A stretch of 64,000 bases of DNA, from contig JAEOAD010000015.1 in NCBI GenBank assembly GCA_036365145.1, positions 14,439,501 through 14,503,500 of the forward strand, given 5' to 3'. Both the position numbers and the translations under genes were made by a program. This DNA is from Orientallactaga sibirica (taxonomy: Eukaryota > Chordata > Mammalia > Rodentia > Dipodidae). Within the stretch, counting starts at the first letter, position 1. Every line of letters begins with the position of its first letter. A model generated the notes under the pieces. It saw only the letters and a list, made by a program, of their open reading frames with translations. It made no database searches and was not told the DNA's origin. Shown in pieces: positions 11,810 to 22,276 of this stretch.

Positions 11810-11957
11810 AGACATGCCCAGAGCATTTTCCCCCTGCAAACTCCAGATACATGCATCATTTTGTGCATCTGGCTCTATGTTGGTATTGGGGAATCAAATG
11901 GTGGTCATCATGCTTGACAAGCAAGTGCCTTTAATCACTGAACCATCTCTCCAGCAC
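11729..11957 (-). mobile_element. tRNA-derived SINE (B2/DIP-like), antisense
   Basis: Ends with the antisense head AACCATCTCTCCAGCA and has a GA microsatellite at 11786-11806. The duplications CTAGTTCAATCTTTT (from 11714) and CTAGTTCAATCTTCT (from 11958) flank it. Confidence 0.85.
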
Positions 11958-12328
11958 CTAGTTCAATCTTCTTAATGTCTAAGGAAACCAAGTTCTACAG
12001 AGCAGCAGGAATGTCTAAGAATCTGCAATGACTCACAACTTTACTCTTAGTCTACTCAGTTTAATGAGGCTCTGATGCCTATCAAGTCATGTTAGGTAGT
12101 TAACTTCTATCAAGTTTCCATTAAATTAACCAGACATGGAAAGAGACAGCTCTCTCATCAACTCTCATCTTCTCTTCCTTCATAAGCTTTAATATAATTC
12201 AAGGACGATAACATAAAAAGCAGCCCACAAGTACTTTTGTTTCCTGACTGATTTGCCTATTATCTGACCATTGCAATTTCATGATTCCAAAGTCTTTTGC
12301 ATACAGCCCTTTAGAGACATACTAGATT

Positions 12329-12570
12329 TTTTTTTTGAAAGAGAGACACAGAGAGAGATAGAAAGAGGGAGAGGGAGAGGGAGAGGCAGAGAGAGAGAAC
12401 AGGTGCCCCAGCAGCCTCTCAGCAGCTGTGAACAAACTCCAGATGCGTGAGCCCCCTTGTGGGCAAGTGTGTCACTTTGCATCTGGCTAAATGTGGGACC
12501 TGGAGATTGGAACCGGCCTTCTTAGGCTTAGCAGGCAGGCACCTTAACCGCTAAGCCATCTCTCCAGCCC
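12329..12570 (-). mobile_element. tRNA-derived SINE (B2/DIP-like), antisense, single B-box form
   Basis: The antisense head TAAGCCATCTCTCCAGCCC ends at 12570. Target duplications are ACATACTAGATT (12317-12328) and ACATATTAGATT (12571-12582). GA-rich tail at the left. It has one copy of the segment that is doubled in the 4100, 36469 and 47652 copies. Confidence 0.9.
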
Positions 12571-12978
12571 ACATATTAGATTCTTATTGGACTCCACTCT
12601 GGCATGGCACACAGGACAAGCTGATGAAAATTATTCATAAGAATGTGGGAACCCATAGAATTTTGCCATTTAGATTATCAGGTACATACCAAAAAGGTAA
12701 ACCAAGACTAATACAATGACTCTTGAGAATAATGGAGCAATTCATATTTTTATCAGTGGCTAAAAATGCCAAGAATAAAAATCTTTTTAACTCTTTTAAG
12801 TTTTTCTTGTACAGATATCATATAGGTTTTGAAGAATGGCTATGAATTATAGATGGTAACAAACTATGCCTACTACTGCCAGTATTATCTCTTTATTAAA
12901 GAAAATCAGCATATCTTTTGTCCTCTGGTATGCAGCAATCTTTCTAAAATAAAAGACAATATTTAGAAATCACTTCCC

Positions 12979-13126
12979 ACTGGTTGTGGTGGTATATGTC
13001 TTTAATCTCAGCCCTTGAGAGGCTGAGGTAGGAGGATCACTGTGAGTTCAAGGCTAGCTTGAGACTACATATGGCAGCCTGGGCTAGAAGAAGACCCTAC
13101 CTCAAAAAAACAGAAAGCAAAAATTT
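12979..13126 (+). mobile_element. B1 SINE (7SL-derived)
   Basis: The B1 order is clear: GGTGGTATATGTCTTTAATC, GAGGCTGAGGTAGGAGGATC, TGTGAGTTCAAGGCTAGC, then GACCCTACCTC and an A-rich tail. Diverged at many sites. Confidence 0.9.
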
Positions 13127-13479
13127 AAAAAAAGATCACGTCCCTCATTCTTTACACCTATTTGCAGGAACCAAATTTAAAAAATAACAATAATCACTTT
13201 TTCACTGAGCCTTGAAATATCTACTTACTATAGAAAGGAATCTTGCTTGGTTGGCCTCTGGATTTGGAAAGGACCATACCACACTTCAATGAAAGATTTT
13301 AGCATTTTATTTGCTGAACAATCTGTAAGACAAAGTTTTGAGTAAAATCTACAAAACAAGAGTTCTTAACAATGGGTAAAGGCTATAAGGCAAGCATACC
13401 TTGTACTTGGGCTTAAGATCCAGCAGCATCTTTGATTCTGAATGTGTCTTTGGAAAATTAGAATAAAGTATGGAGCCTC

Positions 13480-13822
13480 TTTCTAGATATATGGGATCAC
13501 AAAAAAATTTCATAATTAAAGCACTGGAAATAATAGGCATGGAGGGTTTGGAAAAAACAGGCATGGAATGTTTATATCTCAATGCAATAAAGGCTATATA
13601 TAAAGCTCCTAAATCCCAAATAATAACTAATGGGGAAAAACTCAAGAAGTTCCCACAGAGATCAGGAACAAGACAGGGCTGCCCACTTTCACCACTGCTC
13701 TTCAACATAGTACTAGAAGTACTAGCCCAAGCAATAAGAAGGAGAAAGAAATAAAAGGAATTCAAATAGGAAAGAAAGAAGTCAAGTTAGCCCTATTTGC
13801 AAATGACAATCCTATATATGTC
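13480..13822 (+). pseudogene. L1 ORF2 reverse transcriptase fragment
   Basis: Encodes LYLNAIKAIYKAP, then [20 protein letters not shown] and a decayed catalytic motif (FANDNPIYV in place of FADD, about 13794-13822). It covers the RT palm region only. The L1 text stops abruptly at about 13822, where MaLR LTR sequence begins, so the junction is a rearrangement or an insertion with loss of the 3' part. The long open frame on the opposite strand here is its antisense shadow. Confidence 0.88.
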
Positions 13823-15383
13823 TGTAAGCCAAAATAAACTTTTTTTTTCCACACAAGCTGCTGTTCATTGGGAGATTTCTGCTAGCAATGCGAACCTGAC
13901 TGCAACAGTAAAATTGGTACCAGAGGAGTGGGATTGCTGCAAGACACTTATTTTCATGGCTTTGGCCTTTTGGAGATGATTTTCAAGAGGAATGTGGAAG
14001 GATTTAAAACCTTGGACTAAGAGACACCTTGCAGTGCTGAAAGTACAGCTTGATGGACTATTCTGGTAAGAGGTGAAAAACCTGAATGCAGTAAGAACTA
14101 TGGACTTTGAGGTTTGGTTTGTGAGGATAAGAAAGATCTTTGCCTGGAGTGGGCTACAAGCATTTTGTGTGAGAGGCTTACTGTTATGCCCATGTCCTGA
14201 GAATTTGTGCAGGGTTGCATTGCATACACAGAAATGAAATCTTTGGGCTGAAACATCAGCTGCAATTATTTGTGAGATTACAACCTTTGAGATTGGTCCA
14301 ACTGACCTTCACTGGGGCAGCAGGAAGAATACAGACTATTTTGAAGGCAGGTAAGGAGCTGAGTACTAAAGAGCTGTCCTGTTCTTCAAAGTCTGCTTTA
14401 TCACTCCTGGATTAACAAATTGGCACCCTGTCTGGTATTATGGAGTATAAGAAATGCAGGAAAGAGAGGATCATTGAATTTGCAACATGGTCTTATGTTT
14501 TGGAAACAGCCATGGGCAGTGTGAAGCAGGTCTGCTAAGAATTGCCTTTATGGAGACCATGTGGAGCCATGAGGATGGGCTATGGTTTGCACCCAGTGGA
14601 GATGCTGGGACCATGATGACTGCTAAGGAGAGCAGCCGGCCACAGATGACATTTTCCAGGACTGTGAGTAGCCTAGCTGGAGGGGTGGAATTGGAACTCC
14701 AGAACTTGTTGCTCTTAGAATTATCAGACTTGGAGACTTGTTACTGTCTACATTTGTTGGACTTGGAGCTACAGAGTTTTATGTTTACCCTGTTTAAATA
14801 TTGTATTGGTTGAATATTTCTTTGCTATGCCCAATTCTATCTTTTCCAGTGTGAATGTTTATTTTGTACCATTATGGGTTTGGGGGGCATTTTTTAGTAT
14901 TATGGCTCAGTGAAAAGATCTCGGACTATGGGAATGTTTGAATATCATTAGGATTGATAACTATGGTGACTTCTAAGGATGGACTGAATGCATTGTATTT
15001 TACTTCATGGATGTTATCAGTTTATGGGGGCCAGGGTGAATATGGTGGTTTGATTCATGTGACCACATAAACTTAGGTGTTCTGAATGCTAGGTTCCCAG
15101 CTGATGGAGATTTTGGAAATAACACCTCCTGGAGGCAGTATATCATTGGGGATGGGCTTATGGGTATTAGAGTCAGTTTCCTCTTGCCAGTGTTTGGCAA
15201 CTCTTGTTGTTGTTGTCCACCTGATGTGGGTGAGGAGGTGATGCCCACCCTCTGCTCATGTCATCGTTTTCCCCTGCCAACATGGAGCTTCCCCTCAAGT
15301 CTGTAAGCCAAAATAAATTTTTTTCCCCACAAGCTGCTCTTGGTCAAGTGATTTCTGCTAGCAATATGAAACTGACTGAAACA
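13823..15383 (+). mobile_element. MaLR (ERVL-MaLR) provirus, 5' LTR truncated
   Basis: A short 3' remnant of the 5' LTR (13823-13911; polyadenylation block AAGCCAAAATAAAC, end GAACCTGACTGCAACA) is followed by internal sequence starting TTGGTACCAGAGGAGTGGGA. That is the characteristic start of MaLR internal regions. The internal part runs to about 15040. The 3' LTR spans about 15041-15383, ending GACTGAAACA. The internal region has no retroviral genes, as is usual for these non-autonomous elements. Same subfamily as 45852-48047. Confidence 0.85.
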
Positions 15384-15699
15384 ATCATTTTCCATCTTTT
15401 CACCCTGAGGAAATATCTATCCTTAGTGGTGAGGTAGTTTTCTTGAAGACAACAGAGGGATGTGTTCATTTTTCTGACCTACCTTGTTAAGTTATGTCTA
15501 TTTATGGGTCAGTATATAATGTTATATAATGAGGTTGAATTTAATTGATGCCATGTTGCAGGCTTTATGTTGTTTTGTGCTTTCCTGAGCTTTGGATATT
15601 TTGTGCCTGCTCTAGTTTTGGTTATTGTGTTCTTGAGGTTGTTTTTTGTTTGTTTTTTGTTTGTTTATTTTAAAGGCAGAAATGGTGGCATATGCCTTT

Positions 15700-15941
15700 A
15701 TTTTATTTATTTGTTTGTTTATTTATTTGTTTGTTTATTTATTCATTTATTTATTTATGAGAGAGAGAGAAAGAGGAAGAGGCAGAGAGAAAGGGCATGC
15801 CAGAGCTTCCAGCCATTGCAAACAAACTCCAGATGCATGTGCCCCCTTGTGCATCTGGCTTACATGGGTCCTGGGAAATCAAACTGGGGTCTTTAGGCTT
15901 CACAGACAAACACCTTAACCCCTAAGCCATTTCCCCAGCCT
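15700..15941 (-). mobile_element. tRNA-derived SINE (B2/DIP-like), antisense
   Basis: Long TTTATTTGTTTGTTTA tail at the left, GA-rich tract, then CAAACAAACTCCAGATGCAT, GCCCCCTTGTGCATCTGGC and the antisense head AAGCCATTTCCCCAGCC. Confidence 0.85.
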
Positions 15942-16489
15942 GAGGCAGTTTTTTTTTTACTCTTCTGTGTAAATTATTCCCTGAAGTATTCTTTGTAGGT
16001 TTGGCTTTGTGTTCATATAATCAGAAAGCTGGATTTTTTTAAAATAATGGATACTGTTTGTTATTTATTGGTTAATTTACTTTTTTGTTTGGTTTGGCAA
16101 TTTATTATTATTATTATTTACAACATATTTTGTATGGATACATCATGCATTGGTAGCCTCTTTTTCCTCTTTGCTGCCCTTAGTCTGCCAGGAACTCTTC
16201 TCAGTGGAGTTGCAGGTATTCCCTATGGGATTGTGGGTATGAATTGTGGGGGCAGCAGTCAATTATTTGGGGGTGGAGGGAATGCCTCTAGGCATGATGT
16301 CTCAACCTGTGGCTCTTACAGTGTTTCCACTTGCTCTTCCACAAAAGACCCTGAGCCATGTCAGGTGAGTTTTAAGTCAACTTCAGGGATGAGCTCTTAG
16401 GAGCCTCTGGATCTCTGCTTTGGTAGGTGTTGAGTGTCCTTAGGGTCTGTCTCCTTTACCCTGGCACTGATTATCAAGTTCAACATGGA

Positions 16490-17657
16490 AGAAGCTCTCT
16501 TCAAAGCTGAATTTTATTGTGGAAGTTTTTCCTTTCACCATCTGTTGTAAAGGATACTTTCTTTGTGTACAGTTTGGGTTGGAAACCACAGTTTTTGCTT
16601 TTTTGTTGTTTAGAAAAAATATGGAATGCTTCATGAATTTGCATGTCATCCTTGTGCAGGGGCCATGCTAATGTTCTCTGTATCATTCCAATTTTAGTAT
16701 ATGTGCTGCTGAAGCAAGCACAGTTTTTTAGATTTTTGAAGTGCTCCAATTTGAGGTATTTTGGATTTCAGGGTTACCATTGGAAAATCTGAGATAATTC
16801 TAATGAGATTGCCTTTTTATAATATGAATTGTTTCCCTCTTGCTACTTTTAGCACTCTCTTTGTTTTTACTATTTAGCATTTTCACTGTGATGTGCCTTG
16901 CAGACTTTCTTCTTTGGTCCAGCCTGTTCAGTGTTCTGTGAACTTCTTTTATCTGGATAGGTCTCTCTTTTGAGAGGGTAGGAAAGTTTTCTTCAATAAT
17001 TTTGTTTAATACATCCTCCATGCCTTTGGCCTGAGTTTCTTCCTTTCTGGTATACATATCAGCTGTATGTTTGGTTGTATTAGGGTATCCCATGATTCCC
17101 TCATATTCTGTTCACATGATTTTTTGAAGTTATCAAAATTTTTGGACTCCTGAACTATTTCTTTTTTTTATCTTCCAATCTGAGGTTCTGACCTCTATAT
17201 ATTAGTGCCTGATTCTAGGAAAGCTTTTACAAGCTCTATTTGATTTTTGTTTGCTGTTTCACTTTTCTGAATTGTATCCATCCCTTTATCGAGTTCCAGA
17301 TACAGGTAATGGTTTGATTTTCTTGGTGCTTCATAGAATACATTCTTGCATTTAATCATGTCTTCATTAAGCTTAATCAGCTGGTTATTGATATCCTCTA
17401 TTTGCTTACTCACCTTCAATGTATTTATCTATTCTTTGAAATTTCTCTAGATTTCCTTCATTCAGTTAAGCCTAGTGACAAAACTGTGTGCTGTAAGAGA
17501 TGATTCCATGAAATTTCAGTTATACAATTGTTGGCTTTTTGTGATGATTTGCTTCCAGTTCAGCAATTTGCTTGGTCAGGGAAAAGAAGCTTATTGTGCT
17601 GTCATGTTGGGATTTAATGTCTGATGTCTCCTGAATGCTTTTATTGGGGACTTCCAT
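16490..17657 (-). pseudogene. L1 ORF1 pseudogene interrupted by a U6 retrocopy
   Basis: The likely start is the ATG complementary to 17655-17657 (MEVPNKSIQETSDIKS). A coiled-coil-type segment with IEDINNQLIKLNEDMIK follows at about 17405-17345, then the RNA-binding domain (EENFPTLSKERPIQIKE and LNRLDQRRKSARHITVKML at about 16995-16870), and an end with TDGERKNFHNKIQL near 16510. Stops and frameshifts break it into several frames. After removing the U6 insertion the length is about 1.03 kb, roughly the normal size for an L1 ORF1. Confidence 0.85.
16614..16721 (-). pseudogene. U6 spliceosomal snRNA retropseudogene
   Basis: The minus strand reads as U6 snRNA from GTGCTTGCTTCAGCAGCACA through ACTAAAATTGGAATGATACA and CATGGCCCCTGCACAAGGAT to the T-run end at about 16614. 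It is full length with about eight substitutions, several of C-to-T or G-to-A type. The 10-bp duplication CACAGTTTTT flanks it (16587-16596 and 16719-16728), showing L1-type retroposition into the surrounding L1 ORF1. It has no own upstream DSE/PSE promoter, so it should be silent. Confidence 0.93.
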
Positions 17658-18308
17658 TGTGAGAGTAGGCTACTTTGGTGGAGATCTCTGTTTCTTGTTT
17701 TCATGTTATTTTTCTTGCATTGGAGTCTACCCATCTCAGGGTAAGTCTGTTTAATAAAGTAGGAAGCAAGTATTTGCTCTTGTAGGATCTTCAGTGAGTG
17801 TGCTGCTTTGGGTTTGACCCAGATTGGTGGGAGATGCCTGGTTTTTGGAGGTTGCAAGTGTGCCTGCAGCTCTGGGCTCATGGCTGATATGAAAGCCGTG
17901 ATTGAAAGTCTGGAATCTCCTCAGCCCATGAGCATAGTGGTGCCTTGCCTGTTGGGCCTAGGGGCTGGAGCATTTGGCCTTGCTCCCCTCCTGTACCCAG
18001 CTGAGCAGGTTGTAGAGGACTCACTGGTAGCCCCTGGTGGGTGGTTGCCAGATACTTCTATGCTCCAAGTCTGGGGTGGAACTGATGTCCCAAGGGGCAC
18101 AGGTAGATGAATACCAGCATTTGGGGGGTGGGGAGTAGGGATGGAGAGTTGTGGATCATTGGGCTCCACAGTCCAGGCTGGAACTCTGGTCAGTGGATTT
18201 AGCCGTTGTAGGAGTGTTGGTAGAGAAAACAGCCAGCAACGTGGCTTTGCAGGAGTAGAAGAGGTGGCTGAATCCCAAAAGATCTACTGAGGCAGGATGG
18301 GGATGGTA
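17658..18308 (-). promoter_or_regulatory. L1 5' UTR (antisense)
   Basis: GC-richer than its surroundings and directly upstream of ORF1 on the minus strand. No conserved reading frame runs through it. By analogy with other rodent L1s this region, with the adjacent tandem units, would hold the internal Pol II promoter. That is inference from position. Confidence 0.6.
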
Positions 18309-18580
18309 GAGGCACAGATATAGCAGACAGGCCTCAAGCACACGCACTCATCACTCACCTGAGGTGAATAGGCCCCAAACATGCTGGTTCCCCTCACCTG
18401 TCTGGAGGACACAGGCCCCCCCAAACTACCCCTCACCATGCAGGAGTGCATAGGCTCCTGACATGCTAGAGCCCCTTACTAGTCTGGAGTTCCCTGGTCC
18501 CAAACATTCTGTGCCCCCCATCAGTCCAGAGTGGACAGGCCTCAAACACACATGCCCCTCACCCACCAGCAGTGCACAGG
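18309..18580 (-). repeat. Tandem ~42-bp units at the L1 5' end (monomer-like array)
   Basis: Seven degenerate units of 41-43 bp on the plus strand, each with the order TCACC.., GTCTGGAG or similar, ACAGGCCCCAAACATG-like core, GCCCC. Approximate unit starts are 18309, 18350, 18392, 18433, 18476, 18518 and 18558 (partial). They sit where rodent L1s carry promoter monomers. Confidence 0.7.
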
Positions 18581-18689
18581 GAAAGCTGCTCATTTTTTCA
18601 TTTATACGTATGTGCATTAAAAGATCAGTTGTCAACAAGCAATGGAAAACATGGTAATTTACTCTAAACACCCTGAACTCTATTTATTT

Positions 18690-18935
18690 TTTAAAATATG
18701 TTATTTTTATTTATTTGAAAGACAGAAAGAAAAAGAGAGAAGGAGGAGAAAGAGAAGGAAAGAAGAAGAAGAGGAGGAGGAAGAGGGAGAATGGGCATGC
18801 CAGGACCTCCAGCCACTGAAAACACATTCATGCATCACCTTGTGCATCTGGCTTACATGGGTACTAGGGAATCAAACCTGGGTTGGTAGGCTTCACATGC
18901 AAGCATCTTATCTGCTAAGCCATCTCTCCAGCCCC
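18690..18935 (-). mobile_element. tRNA-derived SINE (B2/DIP-like), antisense
   Basis: TTTATTTATTTGAAAGACAG tail, purine-rich tract to about 18790, then the core with CCTTGTGCATCTGGCTTACA and the antisense head TAAGCCATCTCTCCAGCCCC. Confidence 0.9.
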
Positions 18936-19179
18936 TGAGCCTTTAATTTCCTTTAGCCCATATAATTACTGGAAAACTTGATTTCCACAAACTTCTTCAG
19001 TCTGTGACTTTAAGGATTTTGCCCGTGAACTTCAGGGTAGGGTTAGCCTTCTTGGATCACTGGCTTAATTACCACTTCACCATCCAATGTTTCTATTTTA
19101 TATGCCTAGTAATGATTTTATATGTGCCAATTTACTGATTATTCACACAGTTCTCCTGTGTTTCAGCCACACCTTTTCA

Positions 19180-19570
19180 AGCTCCAAGAGACATGAAACA
19201 TTACATCATTGACTACAGAAGCAAGACAGACATAATTAATAGACAAGCTGTGCTCTTTGATGCTAGATTTGTGTGCAGGATGATACAGAAAAAGGTTCAA
19301 TCAATAGAAAAACCTGGTGGGATTCCATTTATCTTTAAAATTAAATTGAATAAGATAGATTATACGCCATAATTAAGCCTCATTTTAATGAACCTAACTC
19401 AGATAATAAATCAGACCTTGATTCACACCCAATAATTTGATCTGCACCTTGTACATGGTCGAGGGGGTGCATTCTGAATGGGTTACTTGTTTGGGCTAAT
19501 GGCTCCTTTGTGGAGTCAATGGAAGCACAGCATGTACAAAGTTAGTGGTATGACTTCCTGTGAAGTTATT
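19180..19570. other. AT-rich single-copy stretch, candidate conserved noncoding element
   Basis: No repeat signature, many TAAT-core motifs (CATAATTAATAG, CGCCATAATTAAGCC, AATAATTTGATC), mixed sequence complexity and no long open frame. The texture resembles developmental enhancers, but only an alignment to other mammals could show conservation. Confidence 0.25.
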
Positions 19571-19679
19571 TGCTTTTAAATCTTCTGCATTATAACAAGC
19601 CTGGAAAATCCATCCATTTTACAAAGAATTTTGCCAAGGGAGTATCAAAATATACCAGGAACCTGAACTCAGAAAGCCT

Positions 19680-19740
19680 TTTTTCCCTTCCTTCTTTCCC
19701 TCCTGCCTTCCTTCTTTCTTTCCTTCCTTTCTTCCTTCCT
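19680..19740 (+). repeat. (CTTC)n-type pyrimidine microsatellite
   Basis: CCTTCCTTCTTTCCCTCC-style repeats with interruptions. Confidence 0.8.
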
Positions 19741-19799
19741 TTGTTCCATACTCCCTTTTCTCCTATCTTCTCCTACCTCTGCATTATCCCTTTCTTTCC

Positions 19800-21180
19800 C
19801 TCTTTAAGTCTTATCTAAGTTTCTTTCTAAGGCTGTAACAAAAAAAATTAAATTTCAGGTGATAGAAGAGACAAAAATGCTCCAAGCAAGTCAAGACTAT
19901 TCAGAGCACAGAGAGTTGATAAGGAAAAAATCAAACCATAGTCTTCACAAACATGAAAGGAGTTTTGGAAATGTTCTATATATTTTTGCAGAGACCAAGA
20001 AGACAGGATAGAATTGATACCTGATCTCATGTGAAAAGACCCAATGGTGAGGAGCAGGATATAAGCATGGCAAGGAGGAAGTATGAAACAGGCTCTCCTG
20101 GAGTCAGCTAAGCAATCACTGTGAGACAGAAAATTTGCCTGACCTAGGAAAACCATTATTATTGAATTTAAGATAATTGCCATTCAGTTAATTTATTTCA
20201 TTTAATTCTACTTAGTTTTCTATCTTTTCTAACAGTATTAACAAAGTAGACATCAGGAATATGTCATGTACAAAGGGAACTAAAATATCATTTTTTGGAT
20301 ACTTACTGGAAAGTGTGCCAAGGAAAATTCTATAATTCTTTAGAGCTCAGACATCATTTGGCACTAAGGCCTGATTATATTAGTGTGAAGAATTCAGTCA
20401 GAGGAAGTTGCTTTCTTTCAAGGGTGACAGCCTGGATTTCACCCACATCACATAAATAAAAATATTTGATTCAGACATAGTGCAGTACACTTGAATTTGA
20501 AAATTTAATTTGACTGTTCCTCTTGCAATGAATAATGTCTCAAATCTAGAGTGTGGAAGCATATGGTAATGTCTCTCACACAGGATTTTAGTCTTTCACA
20601 GGCTGTGAAAGTTAATAACAATAAAAAGAGCTACTTGGTGTTTCTAAATGGATTATACAATTGTTTCACATATATAATTTCATTTGACTTTCACAACATC
20701 CCTATATGGTGAAAGTAACTGCCCTTCTCTTGAAATGTGAGTATTGTGGCCCACTTTGGCTAGTGGGCCAGCAGAGTGCCACTTCATGAGTGAGTGGGGT
20801 TAGACTCTACACGAGGACCAGACTGTGTCAGGTCGAGTGCTCAAACCATTCCATGGAAATGACACTGCTTTGCTGTTCTGCCCTTCTTGAGAGTAAACAA
20901 AAAATACTTTAAACCACAAAGGCCATATATGTTCATCTTCAGAGGCAACACAGAAGACTGGGGGAAATGTGAGTGAATACACAGCCAAACTAGAGATTCA
21001 ATGCAGTTGAGGCAGCTCAGATAAAAAGAGAGCAAGCTAAAGCTCTATCTACCCTGGAATGAGGAGAAAAGACCCATCTAAGGATGCGTAAACCGAGAAG
21101 GTCACTAAATTGCACACATTTCATTAAATTACAGACAGAGTTTCAGTGTTCATGATTTTCATGGTTGGCTAATGAGTGAG
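19800..21180. other. Mostly non-repeat stretch
   Basis: No gene recognised. A weak MIR- or L2-like segment lies at about 20640-20780 (ATATATAATTTCATTTGACT followed by TCACAACATCCCTATATGG), too diverged to be certain. Confidence 0.35.
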
Positions 21181-21184
21181 CTCA

Positions 21185-21470
21185 CAAAGCGACAGCCAGA
21201 CCTCCCTGTTCCATGACTTGCTGGATCCTGTCAGCAGTACCCTCAGTTTCAGCTATCTTGTCTGCATCTGAAGTTGCATCTGCCTTGATGGGGCTCCAGC
21301 CCCAGACCTCTTCCAAGATTTGGCATGGTGGTCATTTCTGGCCCCTGTTTTAGCTTTAAGTTCCTCCATTTCTGACTCGAAGTAGTTGGGTGTGAAGGAA
21401 AGGTTTGTTTTGGCAAGCGATTGTGAAGTACTCAGTTCCTTGTGGCTGGGAAGGCATGACAAAGTTCATG
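21185..21470 (-). pseudogene. Possible unidentified processed-pseudogene fragment
   Basis: The minus strand gives protein-like text in two frames: NYFESEMEELKAKTGARNDH, then after a shift KADATSDADKIAETEGTADR and IQQVMEQGGLAVAL with a stop. Low-complexity composition does not explain it and no known repeat is seen. I do not recognise the family and the reading could be chance. Confidence 0.25.
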
Positions 21471-21879
21471 GCAGCAGGAATGTATGGCTAGGACTCCTCA
21501 AATCTAAGCATAACAGGAAGCAGACGGCAGGAAATTTTGGTGTTAAATTGGTTTCTTCTCTCACCCTCCCTCCCCCACCCATTTAATTCAGCCCAGGACA
21601 CAAGCCTATGGAATGGTGTCAACATATCCAAGGTGAGTCTTCCCTCATCAGTTAAACTTCTCTAGAAACACTCTCACAGACACACCCAGAAGTATTTCTC
21701 CTTGGCAATTCTAAATCCAAACAAACTGATAATTGAAATTAACAATCACAGATGCTTTTAGAATCCAGTGGAATGAGGATTTTCTTGCAATTACATCAAG
21801 CAATTAAGTTAGGTAAGGCTAGGAGCCTATAAAATACTTGCTGTATAAGTGTAGGAACTAAACTTTGGATACCTATCAC

Positions 21880-22225
21880 CCATGGAAATGCAGGGTAGGA
21901 CTGGCAGCCCACTTGTAATACCATCACTAGGGAGGTGGAGACAGGAGACCCCTGGCCAAGCTACATTTGCCAAATTTGTGAACCCTAGAATCAAATGAGA
22001 AATTCTGCTAAATATGTTGATGATGATGATGATGATGATATTAATAATAATAAAAGAGCAGAAAAAAGTGGAGAATGATCAAGCAAGATACCCGGTATCA
22101 ACCTCTGGACTCCACACACACATGCATTACACTCCCACAAATATGCACCCACATAATATGAATACATATGCAGTATACAGATATATACCCACCATACACA
22201 CAAAAATCAATAAATGCAAAGCTAA
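21880..22225 (+). mobile_element. B4-like composite SINE with (ATG)n tract
   Basis: B1-like start (CATCACTAGGGAGGTGGAGA), then a GATGAT microsatellite (22017-22040), then CAACCTCTGGACTCCACACA followed by CACACATGC-type repeats, the usual right end of B4/RSINE elements. Confidence 0.6.
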
Positions 22226-22276
22226 GTAAGTTGCTTTCTGGAATGTCTTCATAGGCCTCTATGGTGAAAGCTTAGT

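Larger units (their letters stand above)
16032..18580 (-). mobile_element. Antisense L1 lacking ORF2 (ORF1-only, HAL1-like layout)
   Basis: On the minus strand the order is: tandem ~42-bp units (18580-18309), GC-rich 5' UTR (to 17658), ORF1 pseudogene (17657 to about 16490), then 3' UTR-like sequence (about 16470-16090) and a T-rich left end. The 3' UTR part matches in order the L1 3' UTR at 44560-44720 (GAGGCTCC block, GGCTCAGGG, GGAAGAG, AGAGCCACAGGTTG-type block). No endonuclease or RT sequence lies between ORF1 and the 3' UTR. GAAAGCTG at 16024-16031 and 18581-18588 could be an 8-bp target duplication, which is short enough to be chance. Confidence 0.75.

Noticed and set aside
13349..13765. 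138-codon minus-strand open frame
   Set aside because: Antisense shadow of the L1 reverse transcriptase fragment.
18309..18580. CRISPR-like array
   Set aside because: Units are contiguous degenerate tandem repeats at an L1 5' end in a mammalian genome, with no repeat/spacer alternation.
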